This document shows, in pieces, positions 1-8,315 of a stretch of DNA of 64,000 nt. The stretch lies in assembly GCF_004124275.1 (NCBI RefSeq), contig NZ_CP027218.1, positions 5,792,501 to 5,856,500 of the forward strand, in the 5' to 3' direction. Position numbers and translations under genes: made by a program. Numbering within the stretch: position 1 is the stretch's first letter; each line of letters opens with the position of its first letter. The notes under the pieces are model-generated. The model was not told the DNA's origin and did no database searches. It saw nothing but the letters and a program-made list of their open reading frames with translations. This DNA is from Pseudomonas sp. DTU12.3 (GTDB taxonomy: Bacteria > Pseudomonadota > Gammaproteobacteria > Pseudomonadales > Pseudomonadaceae).

Positions 1-71
1 GCTGCCGAAACCTGCATAACTCATTGAATCTCAAGGAGTTTTCCGTTTCGACTGCGCCGGAAGTGGGGCGA
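1..71 (-). other. 5' leader of an rRNA operon running out of the window
   Basis: This stretch lies immediately downstream, reading leftward, of a consensus sigma-70 promoter. It contains no ORF and looks like the untranslated leader that precedes 16S rRNA in Pseudomonas. The 16S gene itself is not in the window. The assignment rests on the promoter and on the known linkage of tyrS to an rrn operon in Pseudomonas, so it is an inference. Confidence 0.5.
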
Positions 72-99
72 ATTATAGACATCTGAAATTCGCTGTCAA
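72..99 (-). promoter_or_regulatory. Strong rRNA-type sigma-70 promoter, leftward
   Basis: On the minus strand there is a perfect -35 (TTGACA, 94-99) and a perfect -10 (TATAAT, 72-77) separated by 16 bp. The -10 is followed by a GC-rich discriminator (TCGCCCC), typical of stringently controlled rRNA promoters. It starts 16 bp beyond the tyrS stop codon and fires in the same direction, away from the window. Confidence 0.75.
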
Positions 100-114
100 C
101 CCCTATTTTCAGTT

Positions 115-1314
115 TTACTCGGATTTCAGCGTAATACGTGCAAATGCCTTCTTGCCGGCCTGGCAAACATGGGTAGCGCCCAGTACATATATAAAGGAGC
201 GATCAACCACCTCACCATCAACGCGCACACCACCGGATGCCAGCAGGTCGCGCGCCGCCGCCGAGTTCTTCACCAGACCTGCCTTATTAAGGACAGCGGC
301 GATCGGCATGTCTTCAGCGGAAGCCAGCTCGATCTCCGGCAGGTCGTCCGGCAGCTCGCCATCCTTCATACGGTTGCCTGCCGCACGATGAGCATTGGCA
401 GCGGCCTCTTCGCCATGGAAGCGCGCAACGATCTCTTCAGCCAACTTGATTTTGACGTCACGCGGATTGGCGCCAGCCTCAACATCAGCACGCAATGCGT
501 TGATCTCATCCATCGAGCGGAAGCTGAGCAGCTCGAAGTAACGCCACATCAGCGCATCCGGAATCGATACCAACTTGCTGTACATGACGCCCGGGGCTTC
601 CTGGATGCCGACGTAGTTACCCAAGGACTTGGACATCTTCTTCACGCCGTCCAGACCCTCGAGCAACGGCATGGTCAGAATGCACTGCGCCTCCTGCCCG
701 TAACCACGCTGCAGTTCACGCCCCATCAGCAAGTTGAACTTCTGATCGGTACCGCCCAACTCGACGTCCGCACGCAAAGCCACAGAGTCATAACCCTGAA
801 CCAGCGGATACAGGAACTCATGAATAGCGATTGGCTGATTGGTGGTGTAACGCTTGTCGAAGTCATCACGCTCAAGCATGCGCGCGACGGTGTACTGCGA
901 GGTCAGACGAATAAAGTCCGCCGGCCCCATCTGATCCATCCAGGTGGAGTTGAACGCAACTTCGGTTTTCGCCGGATCGAGAATCTTGAACACCTGAGTC
1001 TTGTACGTCTCGGCGTTTTCCAGAACCTGCTCGCGAGTCAGCGGAGGACGTGTCGCACTCTTGCCGCTCGGATCACCGATCATCCCGGTGAAGTCACCTA
1101 TAAGGAAGATCACCTGATGCCCCAGCTCCTGGAACTGGCGCAGCTTATTAATAAGCACGGTATGACCCAAGTGCAGATCCGGAGCGGTCGGATCGAAACC
1201 AGCCTTGATACGCAGCGGTTGGCCGCGCTTGAGCTTCTCGATCAGCTCGGACTCGACCAATAGTTCTTCCGCACCACGTTTAATCAGCGCTAGCTGCTCT
1301 TCAACCGACTTCAT
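115..1314 (-). CDS. tyrS: Tyrosyl-tRNA synthetase
   Basis: Class I aminoacyl-tRNA synthetase that charges tRNA-Tyr with tyrosine in the cytoplasm. The 399-residue product has the HIGH-type signature HLGHT near residue 47, the KMSKS signature (KKMSKSLGN) near residue 228, and a C-terminal S4-like RNA-binding region (AARDLLASGGVRVDG). An in-frame upstream start at 1371 would add 19 residues with no family similarity, so the ATG at 1312-1314 giving MKSVEEQLALI is preferred. It is divergent from the M23 peptidase gene. An rRNA promoter lies directly after its stop codon, so readthrough from tyrS could enter the rRNA operon. Confidence 0.96.
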   Translation of the reverse strand: MKSVEEQLALIKRGAEELLVESELIEKLKRGQPLRIKAGFDPTAPDLHLGHTVLINKLRQFQELGHQVIFLIGDFTGMIGDPSGKSATRPPLTREQVLENAETYKTQVFKILDPAKTEVAFNSTWMDQMGPADFIRLTSQYTVARMLERDDFDKRYTTNQPIAIHEFLYPLVQGYDSVALRADVELGGTDQKFNLLMGRELQRGYGQEAQCILTMPLLEGLDGVKKMSKSLGNYVGIQEAPGVMYSKLVSIPDALMWRYFELLSFRSMDEINALRADVEAGANPRDVKIKLAEEIVARFHGEEAAANAHRAAGNRMKDGELPDDLPEIELASAEDMPIAAVLNKAGLVKNSAAARDLLASGGVRVDGEVVDRSFIYVLGATHVCQAGKKAFARITLKSE

Positions 1315-1527
1315 AACAGACCCGCAAGGCTCAGATTCAAAGGGAACCAACCATACAAGATCGCGCACCAATTACAAGTTTTGCCCGGCGCACGGACACC
1401 AATCCACAGACAGAGTGCCTGCAGACTTGCTTCAGAGATGATTTGGTTATATTTTATACAGTTATTTCATCTTCATCATGTCATTCATCTTTTCCAATTC
1501 ATCTTTTTTCAAAGTCAAAAATTACTT
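1315..1527. other. Divergent intergenic region tyrS / mepM-like
   Basis: This region must hold the promoters of both flanking genes. The part from 1438 to 1527 is very AT-rich for this genome and carries several imperfect copies of TTCATCTT (about 1468-1511). I see no convincing -35/-10 pair for either gene. There is also no clear Shine-Dalgarno sequence before the M23 peptidase ATG. Confidence 0.4.
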
Positions 1528-2952
1528 ATGACCACAGAACCGTCTAAAGCGCCTCCGCTTTACCCGAAGACCCACCTGCTTGCCGCAAGTGGAATCGCCG
1601 CCCTTCTCAGCCTGGCACTCCTGGTATTTCCTTCCAGTGATGTTGAAGCCAAAAAGACGACCCTGAGTCTGGAACTGGAAAGTCCTGCTGAACAACTGAC
1701 ACAAGATCAAGACGCTGCTGACGCGGCTCAGGCCACAAATGAGCCAGTGACATCGCCGTTTGCGCAAATCGAAAACGCTGACGAAAACGCCCCGCAAACA
1801 GCAGAGAGTGCGCCTGCACCGGCGCCAACAGCTGAAAAACCAAAGTCTCCCGGCCATCGCGAAGTCGTCGTCGCCAAGGGCGATACGCTGTCTACACTGT
1901 TCGAAAAGGTCGGTTTGCCGGCCGCCGCCGTGCATGAAGTATTGGCCAGCGACAAACAGGCCAAACAGTTCAGCCAGCTCAAGCATGGCCAGAAACTCGA
2001 GTTCGAACTGAACCCTGAAGGCCAGTTGACCAGCCTGCACAGCAAGGTCAGTGACGTTGAAACCATCACCCTGACCAAGAATGACAAGGGATACGCGTTC
2101 AACCGCGTCACCGCAAAACCGACCGTTCGCACCGCTTACGTTCACGGCGTCATCAACAGCTCCTTGTCACAGTCCGCCGCCCGCGCCGGGCTGTCTCACA
2201 GCATGACCATGGACATGGCCAGCGTGTTTGGCTACGACGTCGACTTCGCCCAGGACATCCGCCCCGGCGACGAATTCGATGTGATCTACGAACAGAAAGT
2301 GGTCAACGGCAAAGCTGTCGGTACCGGCCCGATCCTGTCGGCACGCTTCACTAACCGCGGCAAGACTTACACCGCCGTGCGTTACACCAACAAACAGGGC
2401 AACAGCAGCTATTACACGGCAGACGGCAACAGCATGCGCAAGGCGTTCATCCGCACCCCGGTGGACTTTGCCCGCATCAGCTCGAAGTTCTCCATGGGCC
2501 GCAAGCACCCTATCCTCAACAAGATCCGCGCCCACAAAGGCGTCGATTACGCCGCACCTCGCGGTACGCCAATCAAGGCGGCCGGTGACGGCAAAGTGCT
2601 GCTGGCTGGCCGTCGTGGCGGCTACGGCAACACCGTGATCATTCAGCACGGCAACACTTACCGTACGCTGTATGGCCACATGCAGGGCTTCGCCAAAGGC
2701 GTGAAAACCGGCGGCACCGTCAAGCAAGGTCAAGTGATTGGCTATATCGGCACTACCGGCCTGTCCACCGGGCCGCACTTGCACTATGAATTCCAGGTCA
2801 ACGGCGTTCACGTCGATCCATTGGGTCAGAAGCTGCCAATGGCCGATCCGATCGCCAAAGCCGAGCGCGCTCGCTTCCTTGCTCAGAGCCAACCGTTGAT
2901 GGCGCGTATGGATCAAGAGAAGGCCACGATGCTGGCTTCGAGCAAGCGCTAA
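1528..2952 (+). CDS. M23 peptidoglycan DD-endopeptidase, MepM-like
   Basis: Predicted zinc endopeptidase that cleaves peptidoglycan cross-links in the periplasm. The 474-residue protein has an N-terminal membrane anchor or signal (about residues 14-34), an acidic linker, a LysM/OapA-like domain beginning EVVVAKGDTLSTLFEKVGL, and a C-terminal LytM/M23 domain. Metal and catalytic motifs are visible: HKGVDYAAP (HxxxD), LYGHMQG and GPHLHYEF (HxH). The reading frame opens earlier, at 1381, but the ATG at 1528 gives the sequence conserved in Pseudomonas. As recalled, the PAO1 orthologue (PA0667) is one of the hydrolases removed by the CtpA protease. It sits 3 bp before anmK, linking wall cleavage with wall recycling. 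Confidence 0.88.
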   Translation: MTTEPSKAPPLYPKTHLLAASGIAALLSLALLVFPSSDVEAKKTTLSLELESPAEQLTQDQDAADAAQATNEPVTSPFAQIENADENAPQTAESAPAPAPTAEKPKSPGHREVVVAKGDTLSTLFEKVGLPAAAVHEVLASDKQAKQFSQLKHGQKLEFELNPEGQLTSLHSKVSDVETITLTKNDKGYAFNRVTAKPTVRTAYVHGVINSSLSQSAARAGLSHSMTMDMASVFGYDVDFAQDIRPGDEFDVIYEQKVVNGKAVGTGPILSARFTNRGKTYTAVRYTNKQGNSSYYTADGNSMRKAFIRTPVDFARISSKFSMGRKHPILNKIRAHKGVDYAAPRGTPIKAAGDGKVLLAGRRGGYGNTVIIQHGNTYRTLYGHMQGFAKGVKTGGTVKQGQVIGYIGTTGLSTGPHLHYEFQVNGVHVDPLGQKLPMADPIAKAERARFLAQSQPLMARMDQEKATMLASSKR

Positions 2953-2955
2953 GCC

Positions 2956-4047
2956 ATGGCTTTTTATATCGGTGTGATGTCTGGAACCAGCCTCGATGGC
3001 CTGGACATCGCCCTGATCGAACAGACCTCGGCGATCAAACTGGTCGCCACGCACTACATCCCCATGCCTGAATCCCTGCGCGCCGAGCTGCTTGGCTTGT
3101 GCGCCAGCGGCCCCGACGAGATCGCCCGCTCGGCGATTGCCCAGCAACACTGGGTCAAGCTCGCAGCGCAGGGCATCCACACTCTCCTCGATCAGCAGAA
3201 ACTCAAACCCGACGTCATTCGTGCGATTGGCAGCCACGGCCAAACCATTCGCCATGAACCGGCGCGCGGCTTCACCGTGCAGATCGGCAACCCTGCCCTG
3301 CTGACGGAATTGACCGGCATCACCGTAGTCAGCGACTTCCGCAGCCGCGATGTCGCTGCCGGTGGCCAGGGTGCACCTCTGGTTCCAGCCTTCCATGAAG
3401 CGTTATTCGAAGAGCGTACCGGTAACCAGGCCGTCTTGAATGTAGGCGGTTTCAGCAATCTGAGTCTGATAGTGCCGACCAGACCTGTAGCCGGTTTCGA
3501 CTGCGGCCCGGGGAATGTTCTGATGGACGCCTGGATTCACCAGCAGCGCGGCGAAAACTATGATCGCAATGGCGACTGGGCGAAAACAGGTTCTGTTGAA
3601 CCGTCCCTTTTGAAGGCAATGCTCAGCGATCCGTTCTTCGTCACCAAAGGCCCGAAAAGTACCGGCCGCGAAGTGTTCAACCTGCCATGGCTGGAACAAC
3701 ATCTCGCACGCCTGCCAGCCTTTGCTGCCGAGAACGTGCAAGCCACCCTGCTTGAGCTGACCGCCCTGACCATTATCGAATCGCTGCAGAGCGCTCAAGC
3801 CGATACGCAAGAGCTGCTGGTCTGCGGCGGCGGCGCGCACAACGCCACACTGATGAAACGCCTGGCCGACCTGCTACCACATACAACCGTTGCGAGCACC
3901 GCGACCCACGGCGTTGATCCCGACTGGGTCGAAGCCATGGCTTTCGCTTGGCTGGCTCACTGCTGCCTCGAAGGCATCGCCGCCAATCGCCCCAGTGTCA
4001 CCGGTGCACGCGGTCTTCGGGTACTCGGCGCCATCTACCCAGCCTGA
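2956..4047 (+). CDS. anmK: Anhydro-N-acetylmuramic acid kinase
   Basis: Phosphorylates 1,6-anhydro-MurNAc, a muropeptide turnover product, to MurNAc-6-phosphate in the cytoplasm. The 363-residue protein begins with the ATP-binding signature GVMSGTSLDGLDIAL, contains the SHGQTIRHEP segment and the NVGGFSNLS and DCGPGNVLMD motifs, and has the usual family length. It follows the M23 peptidase by 3 bp and is probably co-transcribed with it. The window also carries murU and amgK, further steps of MurNAc recycling. A bidirectional terminator follows. Confidence 0.95.
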   Translation: MAFYIGVMSGTSLDGLDIALIEQTSAIKLVATHYIPMPESLRAELLGLCASGPDEIARSAIAQQHWVKLAAQGIHTLLDQQKLKPDVIRAIGSHGQTIRHEPARGFTVQIGNPALLTELTGITVVSDFRSRDVAAGGQGAPLVPAFHEALFEERTGNQAVLNVGGFSNLSLIVPTRPVAGFDCGPGNVLMDAWIHQQRGENYDRNGDWAKTGSVEPSLLKAMLSDPFFVTKGPKSTGREVFNLPWLEQHLARLPAFAAENVQATLLELTALTIIESLQSAQADTQELLVCGGGAHNATLMKRLADLLPHTTVASTATHGVDPDWVEAMAFAWLAHCCLEGIAANRPSVTGARGLRVLGAIYPA

Positions 4048-4063
4048 CTGAATCGCACACAGC

Positions 4064-4099
4064 AAAACGCCGCAGAACCGTAAGGCTCTGCGGCGTTTT
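4064..4099. terminator. Bidirectional rho-independent terminator anmK / erpA
   Basis: A 13-bp perfect stem (AAAACGCCGCAGA / TCTGCGGCGTTTT) with a 10-nt loop, with A and T runs on either side, lies between the convergent genes anmK and erpA. It can serve both strands. Confidence 0.9.
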
Positions 4100-4120
4100 G
4101 TTATCTGGAACGAAAAACGA

Positions 4121-4471
4121 TCAGATCGAGAACGAAGACCCACAACCACACGTCGTGGTGGCGTTCGGGTTCTTGATCACGAAGCGCGAGCCTTCCAGAC
4201 CTTCCTGGTAATCCACTTCAGCACCGGCCAGGTACTGGAAGCTCATCGGATCAACCACCAGACTTACGCCTTCGCGCTCGACGATGGTGTCGTCCTCGGC
4301 CACATCTTCATCGAAGGTGAAACCGTATTGAAACCCTGAACAACCGCCGCCCGTAACGAATACGCGCAGCTTCAAGCGATCATTCCCCTCTTCATCGACC
4401 AGGCTCTTCACCTTGTGCGCAGCACCTTGGGTGAATTGCAAAGCCGTGGGGGTGAAGGATTCGACGCTCAT
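4121..4471 (-). CDS. erpA: Iron-sulfur cluster insertion protein ErpA
   Basis: A-type Fe-S carrier that delivers clusters to apo-proteins such as IspG/IspH. The 116-residue product has the HesB/IscA fold signature and the three conserved cysteines: one in GGCSGFQYGF and two in the C-terminal CGCGSSF. The length is normal. It is convergent with anmK, sharing a terminator, and lies downstream of argC on the same strand with about 150 bp between them. Confidence 0.95.
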   Translation of the reverse strand: MSVESFTPTALQFTQGAAHKVKSLVDEEGNDRLKLRVFVTGGGCSGFQYGFTFDEDVAEDDTIVEREGVSLVVDPMSFQYLAGAEVDYQEGLEGSRFVIKNPNATTTCGCGSSFSI

Positions 4472-4570
4472 GCTGACTATCTCCCGGCGTTACGCCGCCA
4501 TAATGCGTGATGACGCGCATTATCCGCTTGTCCTAGAAAATCGGTCAACTATTAGAGGAGCAGCGGCAAG

Positions 4571-4624
4571 ATTCAAGCTGCGAGCTTCAAGCTTGCGGCT
4601 CACAACTTGAAGCTTGTAGCTGCC
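4571..4624. repeat. AGCTTGAAGCTT-type short repeat cluster
   Basis: Overlapping direct and inverted copies of AGCTTCAAGCTTG and its complement fill the space just after the argC stop. The segment GGCTCACAACTTGAAGCT recurs, with one flanking difference, before yeaH (about 45110-45133). It is an intergenic repeat family with no coding content and could form hairpins in the argC 3' end. Confidence 0.6.
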
Positions 4625-4625
4625 C

Positions 4626-5660
4626 TTATGGCAGCATACCGGCGTGCGACAGACCGAAACGCTCGTCCAGCCCGAACAGGATGTTCATGTTCTGTACCGC
4701 CTGGCCCGAAGCGCCTTTGACCAGATTATCGATCACCGACAGCACCACCACCAGATCGCCATCCTGCGGACGATGCACCGCGATTCGGCAAACGTTGGCG
4801 CCGCGCACGCTACGGGTTTCCGGATGGCTGCCAGCCGGCATCACATCGACGAACGGCTCGTTGGCATAACGCTTTTCAAACAGCGCCTGCAGGTCCACCG
4901 AGCGATCAACCACAGTCGCGTAGAGCGTGGAGTGAATGCCACGGATCATCGGCGTCAGGTGCGGAACGAAAGTAAGGCCAACGTCCTTACCCGCTGCGCG
5001 ACGCAGGCCCTGGCGAATTTCCGGCAGGTGACGGTGACCTTTCACCGCGTAAGCCTTCATGCTTTCCGACGTCTCGGAGTACAACGAGCCTACAGAGGCG
5101 CCACGGCCGGCACCGCTGACGCCGGATTTGCAGTCGGCGATCAGACGCGAAGTATCCGCCAGACCGGCTTCCAGCAGCGGCAGGAAACCCAGCTGCGTAG
5201 CGGTTGGATAGCAGCCCGGCACGGCGATCAGGCGAGCTTTTTTGATCTGCTCGCGATTGACTTCCGGCAGGCCATAAACCGCTTCGTCCAGCAACTCCGG
5301 CGCGCCGTGCGGCTGACCGTACCACTTGGCCCATTCCTCAGCGTCTTGCAGACGGAAATCCGCCGACAAATCGATCACCTTGGTGCCGGCAGCGAGCAGT
5401 TCGCCAGCCAAGGCATGAGCAACGCCGTGCGGGGTGGCGAAGAACACCACATCGCAAGCGCCCAGGGTCTTGATGTCCGGCACGCTGAAAGCCAGGCCGT
5501 CGTAGTGACCGCGCAGGTTCGGGTACATGTCAGCCACAGGCAGGCCAGCCTCGGATCGGGAAGTGATCACCACCACTTCTGCCTGCGGATGCTGTGCCAA
5601 CAGACGCAGCAGTTCGACACCGGTGTAACCCGTGCCGCCGACGATACCGACCTTGACCAT
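4626..5660 (-). CDS. argC: N-acetyl-gamma-glutamyl-phosphate reductase
   Basis: NADPH-dependent reductase of arginine biosynthesis that makes N-acetylglutamate 5-semialdehyde. The 344-residue protein opens with the dinucleotide-binding motif GIVGGTGYTGVELLRLL and has the catalytic cysteine in VPGCYPTATQLG. The ATG at 5658-5660 is preceded by a GAGG Shine-Dalgarno sequence. An upstream start at 5732 would add 24 unrelated residues and is rejected. It is divergent from hemJ. Confidence 0.96.
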   Translation of the reverse strand: MVKVGIVGGTGYTGVELLRLLAQHPQAEVVVITSRSEAGLPVADMYPNLRGHYDGLAFSVPDIKTLGACDVVFFATPHGVAHALAGELLAAGTKVIDLSADFRLQDAEEWAKWYGQPHGAPELLDEAVYGLPEVNREQIKKARLIAVPGCYPTATQLGFLPLLEAGLADTSRLIADCKSGVSGAGRGASVGSLYSETSESMKAYAVKGHRHLPEIRQGLRRAAGKDVGLTFVPHLTPMIRGIHSTLYATVVDRSVDLQALFEKRYANEPFVDVMPAGSHPETRSVRGANVCRIAVHRPQDGDLVVVLSVIDNLVKGASGQAVQNMNILFGLDERFGLSHAGMLP

Positions 5661-5794
5661 AAACCTGCCCTCAACGAACCCACTGGAAAGCCGTCGATAA
5701 TAGGGGCCGCGCGCCCCTGCGACAACCGTCAAGGTGACGTGCGGACGCTCAAGCCTCTACTATCCGGCTTACCGTGAACCTGGAATAACTAAAA

Positions 5795-6223
5795 ATGCTC
5801 TATCTATGGATCAAAGCTTTTCACATTGTCAGCGTCGTTTGCTGGTTTGCCGGACTGTTCTATCTGCCGCGACTGTTCGTTTATCACGCGCAAAGCGAAG
5901 ACACGATCAGCAAAGAACGCTTCAGCATCATGGAGCGCAAGTTGTATCGCGGCATCATGGGCCCGGCGATGATTGCCACACTGATCTTTGGCGGCTGGCT
6001 GATCTACCTCAACCCGGGCATCTTCAGCATGGGTGGCTGGATTCACGCCAAACTGACCCTCGTGGTTCTTTTGATCGGCTACCACCATATGTGCGGCGCG
6101 CAGGTAAAACGTTTCGCCCGTGGCGAGAACACCCGCAGCCATGTCTTTTATCGCTGGTTCAATGAAGTGCCGGTTCTGATATTGCTGGCTATCGTAATTC
6201 TGGTCGTGGTCAAGCCGTTCTAA
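5795..6223 (+). CDS. hemJ: Protoporphyrinogen oxidase HemJ
   Basis: Small membrane protein (142 residues) of the UPF0093/HemJ family, which converts protoporphyrinogen IX to protoporphyrin IX in haem synthesis. Four hydrophobic segments are evident, for example IVSVVCWFAGLFYLPRLFV and LTLVVLLIGYHHMCGA. The conserved histidines in AFHIVSV and GYHHMCG, the YHAQSED segment and the C-terminal RWFNEVP segment match the family. It is divergent from argC, and a GGAA ribosome site precedes the ATG. Confidence 0.9.
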   Translation: MLYLWIKAFHIVSVVCWFAGLFYLPRLFVYHAQSEDTISKERFSIMERKLYRGIMGPAMIATLIFGGWLIYLNPGIFSMGGWIHAKLTLVVLLIGYHHMCGAQVKRFARGENTRSHVFYRWFNEVPVLILLAIVILVVVKPF

Positions 6224-6256
6224 CTTCAATAACTACAGATCCTTGGGGTGTTCATC

Positions 6257-7225
6257 ATGTCGCTGCCCGCTCTGCTCGAACAACATCTGCGTTTGCCTGT
6301 CGTTGCCGCGCCGATGTTCCTGATTTCCAACCCCGAGTTGGTGCTCGCCTGTTGCCGCAACGGCGTGGTCGGCAGTTTTCCGGCGCTTAACCAGCGTGAA
6401 AGCAGCGGCTTCAAGGCGTGGCTGGAACAGATCGAAGCGGGACTGGCGACTCTGGACAACCCTGCACCCTATGCGGTGAACCTGATCGTTCATAACAGCA
6501 ACCCGCGCTTGCAGGCGGACCTGAATATCTGCGTCGAGCACAAAGTCCCCATCGTCATTACCAGCCTCGGCGCGGTGAAGGAGTTGGTCGACGCGGTGCA
6601 CAGCTATGGCGGCCTGGTCTTCCACGACGTCACCACTCGCCGACATGCCGAGAAGGCCGCCGAAGCCGGTGTCGATGGATTGATCGCTGTCGCGGCCGGC
6701 GCCGGTGGCCATGCCGGCACCTGGAGCCCATTTGCTCTGATCGCCGAGATTCGCCAGTTCTTCGACAAAACGCTGTTGCTCGCAGGATGTTTGAACCACG
6801 GCCATGAGATTCTCGCTGCACAGCTGCTCGGCGCGGATTTGGCCTACTTCGGTACGCGATTTATCGGCACCACAGAAAGCCATGCGCCTGACGCCTACAA
6901 GGAGATGCTGCTGACAGCCAAGGCTGCGGACATCATCCATACTCCAGCGGTGTCGGGCGTCCCTGCCAGTTTCATGCGTCAGAGTCTGGAGGCAGCCGGT
7001 TTTGATATGGCCACCCTGCAAGGCAAGGGCGAGGTGAACTTCGGCGACAAGCTCAAACCGATCAGCGACGAAGCCAAAGCCTGGAAGACTGTGTGGTCGG
7101 CCGGCCAGGGCGTCGGGCAGATTGACGATCTTCCCAGCGTCGATCAGTTGATCGCTCGCCTTGACGCGGAATACCGGCAGGCCCAGCAACGCGCAGCGCA
7201 GTTGCCACAACGCTGGCCACGGTAA
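6257..7225 (+). CDS. NAD(P)H-dependent flavin oxidoreductase, nitronate monooxygenase family
   Basis: FMN-dependent TIM-barrel protein of the nitronate monooxygenase/2-nitropropane dioxygenase family, 322 residues. Visible signatures are the N-terminal PVVAAPMFLISNPELV, the PYAVNLIVH strand and the GVDGLIAVAAGAGGHAGTWSP segment, which carries the family's conserved histidine. The ATG at 6257 is preceded by GGGG. The GTG at 6248 would add only three residues. The physiological substrate cannot be told from sequence, as many family members are quinone reductases or detoxify alkyl nitronates. Confidence 0.85.
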   Translation: MSLPALLEQHLRLPVVAAPMFLISNPELVLACCRNGVVGSFPALNQRESSGFKAWLEQIEAGLATLDNPAPYAVNLIVHNSNPRLQADLNICVEHKVPIVITSLGAVKELVDAVHSYGGLVFHDVTTRRHAEKAAEAGVDGLIAVAAGAGGHAGTWSPFALIAEIRQFFDKTLLLAGCLNHGHEILAAQLLGADLAYFGTRFIGTTESHAPDAYKEMLLTAKAADIIHTPAVSGVPASFMRQSLEAAGFDMATLQGKGEVNFGDKLKPISDEAKAWKTVWSAGQGVGQIDDLPSVDQLIARLDAEYRQAQQRAAQLPQRWPR

Positions 7226-7303
7226 AAAAATCAGGCCAGTCGCTAGCGGACAGGCCTTACACTGACGATCTTTCAATCTATTCGCGACAAGGATGCCTCG
7301 GCC

Positions 7304-8254
7304 ATGAGCGACACCCGTTATAAGATCGTTTTCGACGGTGCTCTACAGCCCGGTGTCGACATCACCACTGCCAAACTCAATCTGGCCGACCTGTTCAAAA
7401 GCGAAGTAGCCGCCATCGAACGGCTCTTCAATGGCAGTGTCGTCGCAATCAAGCGTGATCTCTCCCACAGCGATGCGCAGACCTATCTGCAAGCGCTGAA
7501 CAAAACCGGCATCAATGCCCGCATCGAAAGCGAAACCCCCATCGAACTGAATCTGTCGGATGTGCACGAACACACCGCGGCCGTGATGGAACCGAGTTCG
7601 CCGTACGCGCCACCTCGCGCGAACGTCGGCGAAAGCCTGCCAGCGTTTGCCACGCTCAAACCGTTTAGTGTGGAAGGCCGGATCGGTCGTCTGCGCTACC
7701 TGGCCTGGTCGATGGTGCTGACGCTGGTGACGCTGCCGATTATCGGCATCTTTGCATTGATCGCGCTGGGACTCGTCGGTGCCGACTCCACCAGCGGCCT
7801 GATCATCGGCGGCATCTTCGCGGTCTTTCTGTTCTTGGCACTGCTCATCGCCAGCATCATGTTCAGTGTCCAACGCCTGCACGATATTGGCTGGTCCGGC
7901 TGGCTCTGGTTGCTGACCCTGGTACCTTTCGTGGGCAGCTTCTTCCCGTTTGTGGTCATGATCGTTCCGGGCAATAGCGTCGCCAACCGCTATGGCCCGC
8001 CACCGCCACCGAACAGCACGGCGGTCAAAGTCCTGTGTTCGCTGTGGATCGTGTTTATCGCGCTGTTTTTTGTCGGCGGCATTCTTGGCGGAATCTCGGC
8101 CATCCAGCAGGAATACGAAAGCAACCTGGAAAGCAGCTACGAAAGCGGCTCGGTGACCACTGACGAGATCGACGTGGAAGTCGAACCCGCAGCGAATTCC
8201 GCCGACGATGCAGCCGAAGCGGCACAGGCCCCTGTAGACTCTGCGAAAGAATGA
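7304..8254 (+). CDS. DUF805 inner-membrane protein with an extra N-terminal domain
   Basis: Unknown function, 316 residues. The first roughly 80 residues form a soluble region (TKLNLADLFKSEVAAIERLF...) with a mix of helices and strands that I cannot assign. From about residue 120 comes a DUF805 membrane domain that starts FSVEGRIGRLRYLAWSMVL and has four to five hydrophobic helices, including the family's RLHDIGWSGWLWLL motif. The C-terminal tail (about the last 45 residues) is strongly acidic and low in complexity. The long N-terminal addition is unlike the short DUF805 proteins found in enterics. Confidence 0.8.
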   Translation: MSDTRYKIVFDGALQPGVDITTAKLNLADLFKSEVAAIERLFNGSVVAIKRDLSHSDAQTYLQALNKTGINARIESETPIELNLSDVHEHTAAVMEPSSPYAPPRANVGESLPAFATLKPFSVEGRIGRLRYLAWSMVLTLVTLPIIGIFALIALGLVGADSTSGLIIGGIFAVFLFLALLIASIMFSVQRLHDIGWSGWLWLLTLVPFVGSFFPFVVMIVPGNSVANRYGPPPPPNSTAVKVLCSLWIVFIALFFVGGILGGISAIQQEYESNLESSYESGSVTTDEIDVEVEPAANSADDAAEAAQAPVDSAKE

Positions 8255-8315
8255 ACAGCGCTCCCCGCCGTGACACCCGCGTCGTCGGCGCGGAGCTGTT
8301 GCGATGGAGAATTGC

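Noticed and set aside
4413..4610. 65-codon plus-strand frame across the erpA start and repeat
   Set aside because: It overlaps the erpA 5' end antisense and continues into an intergenic repeat; no coding signal.
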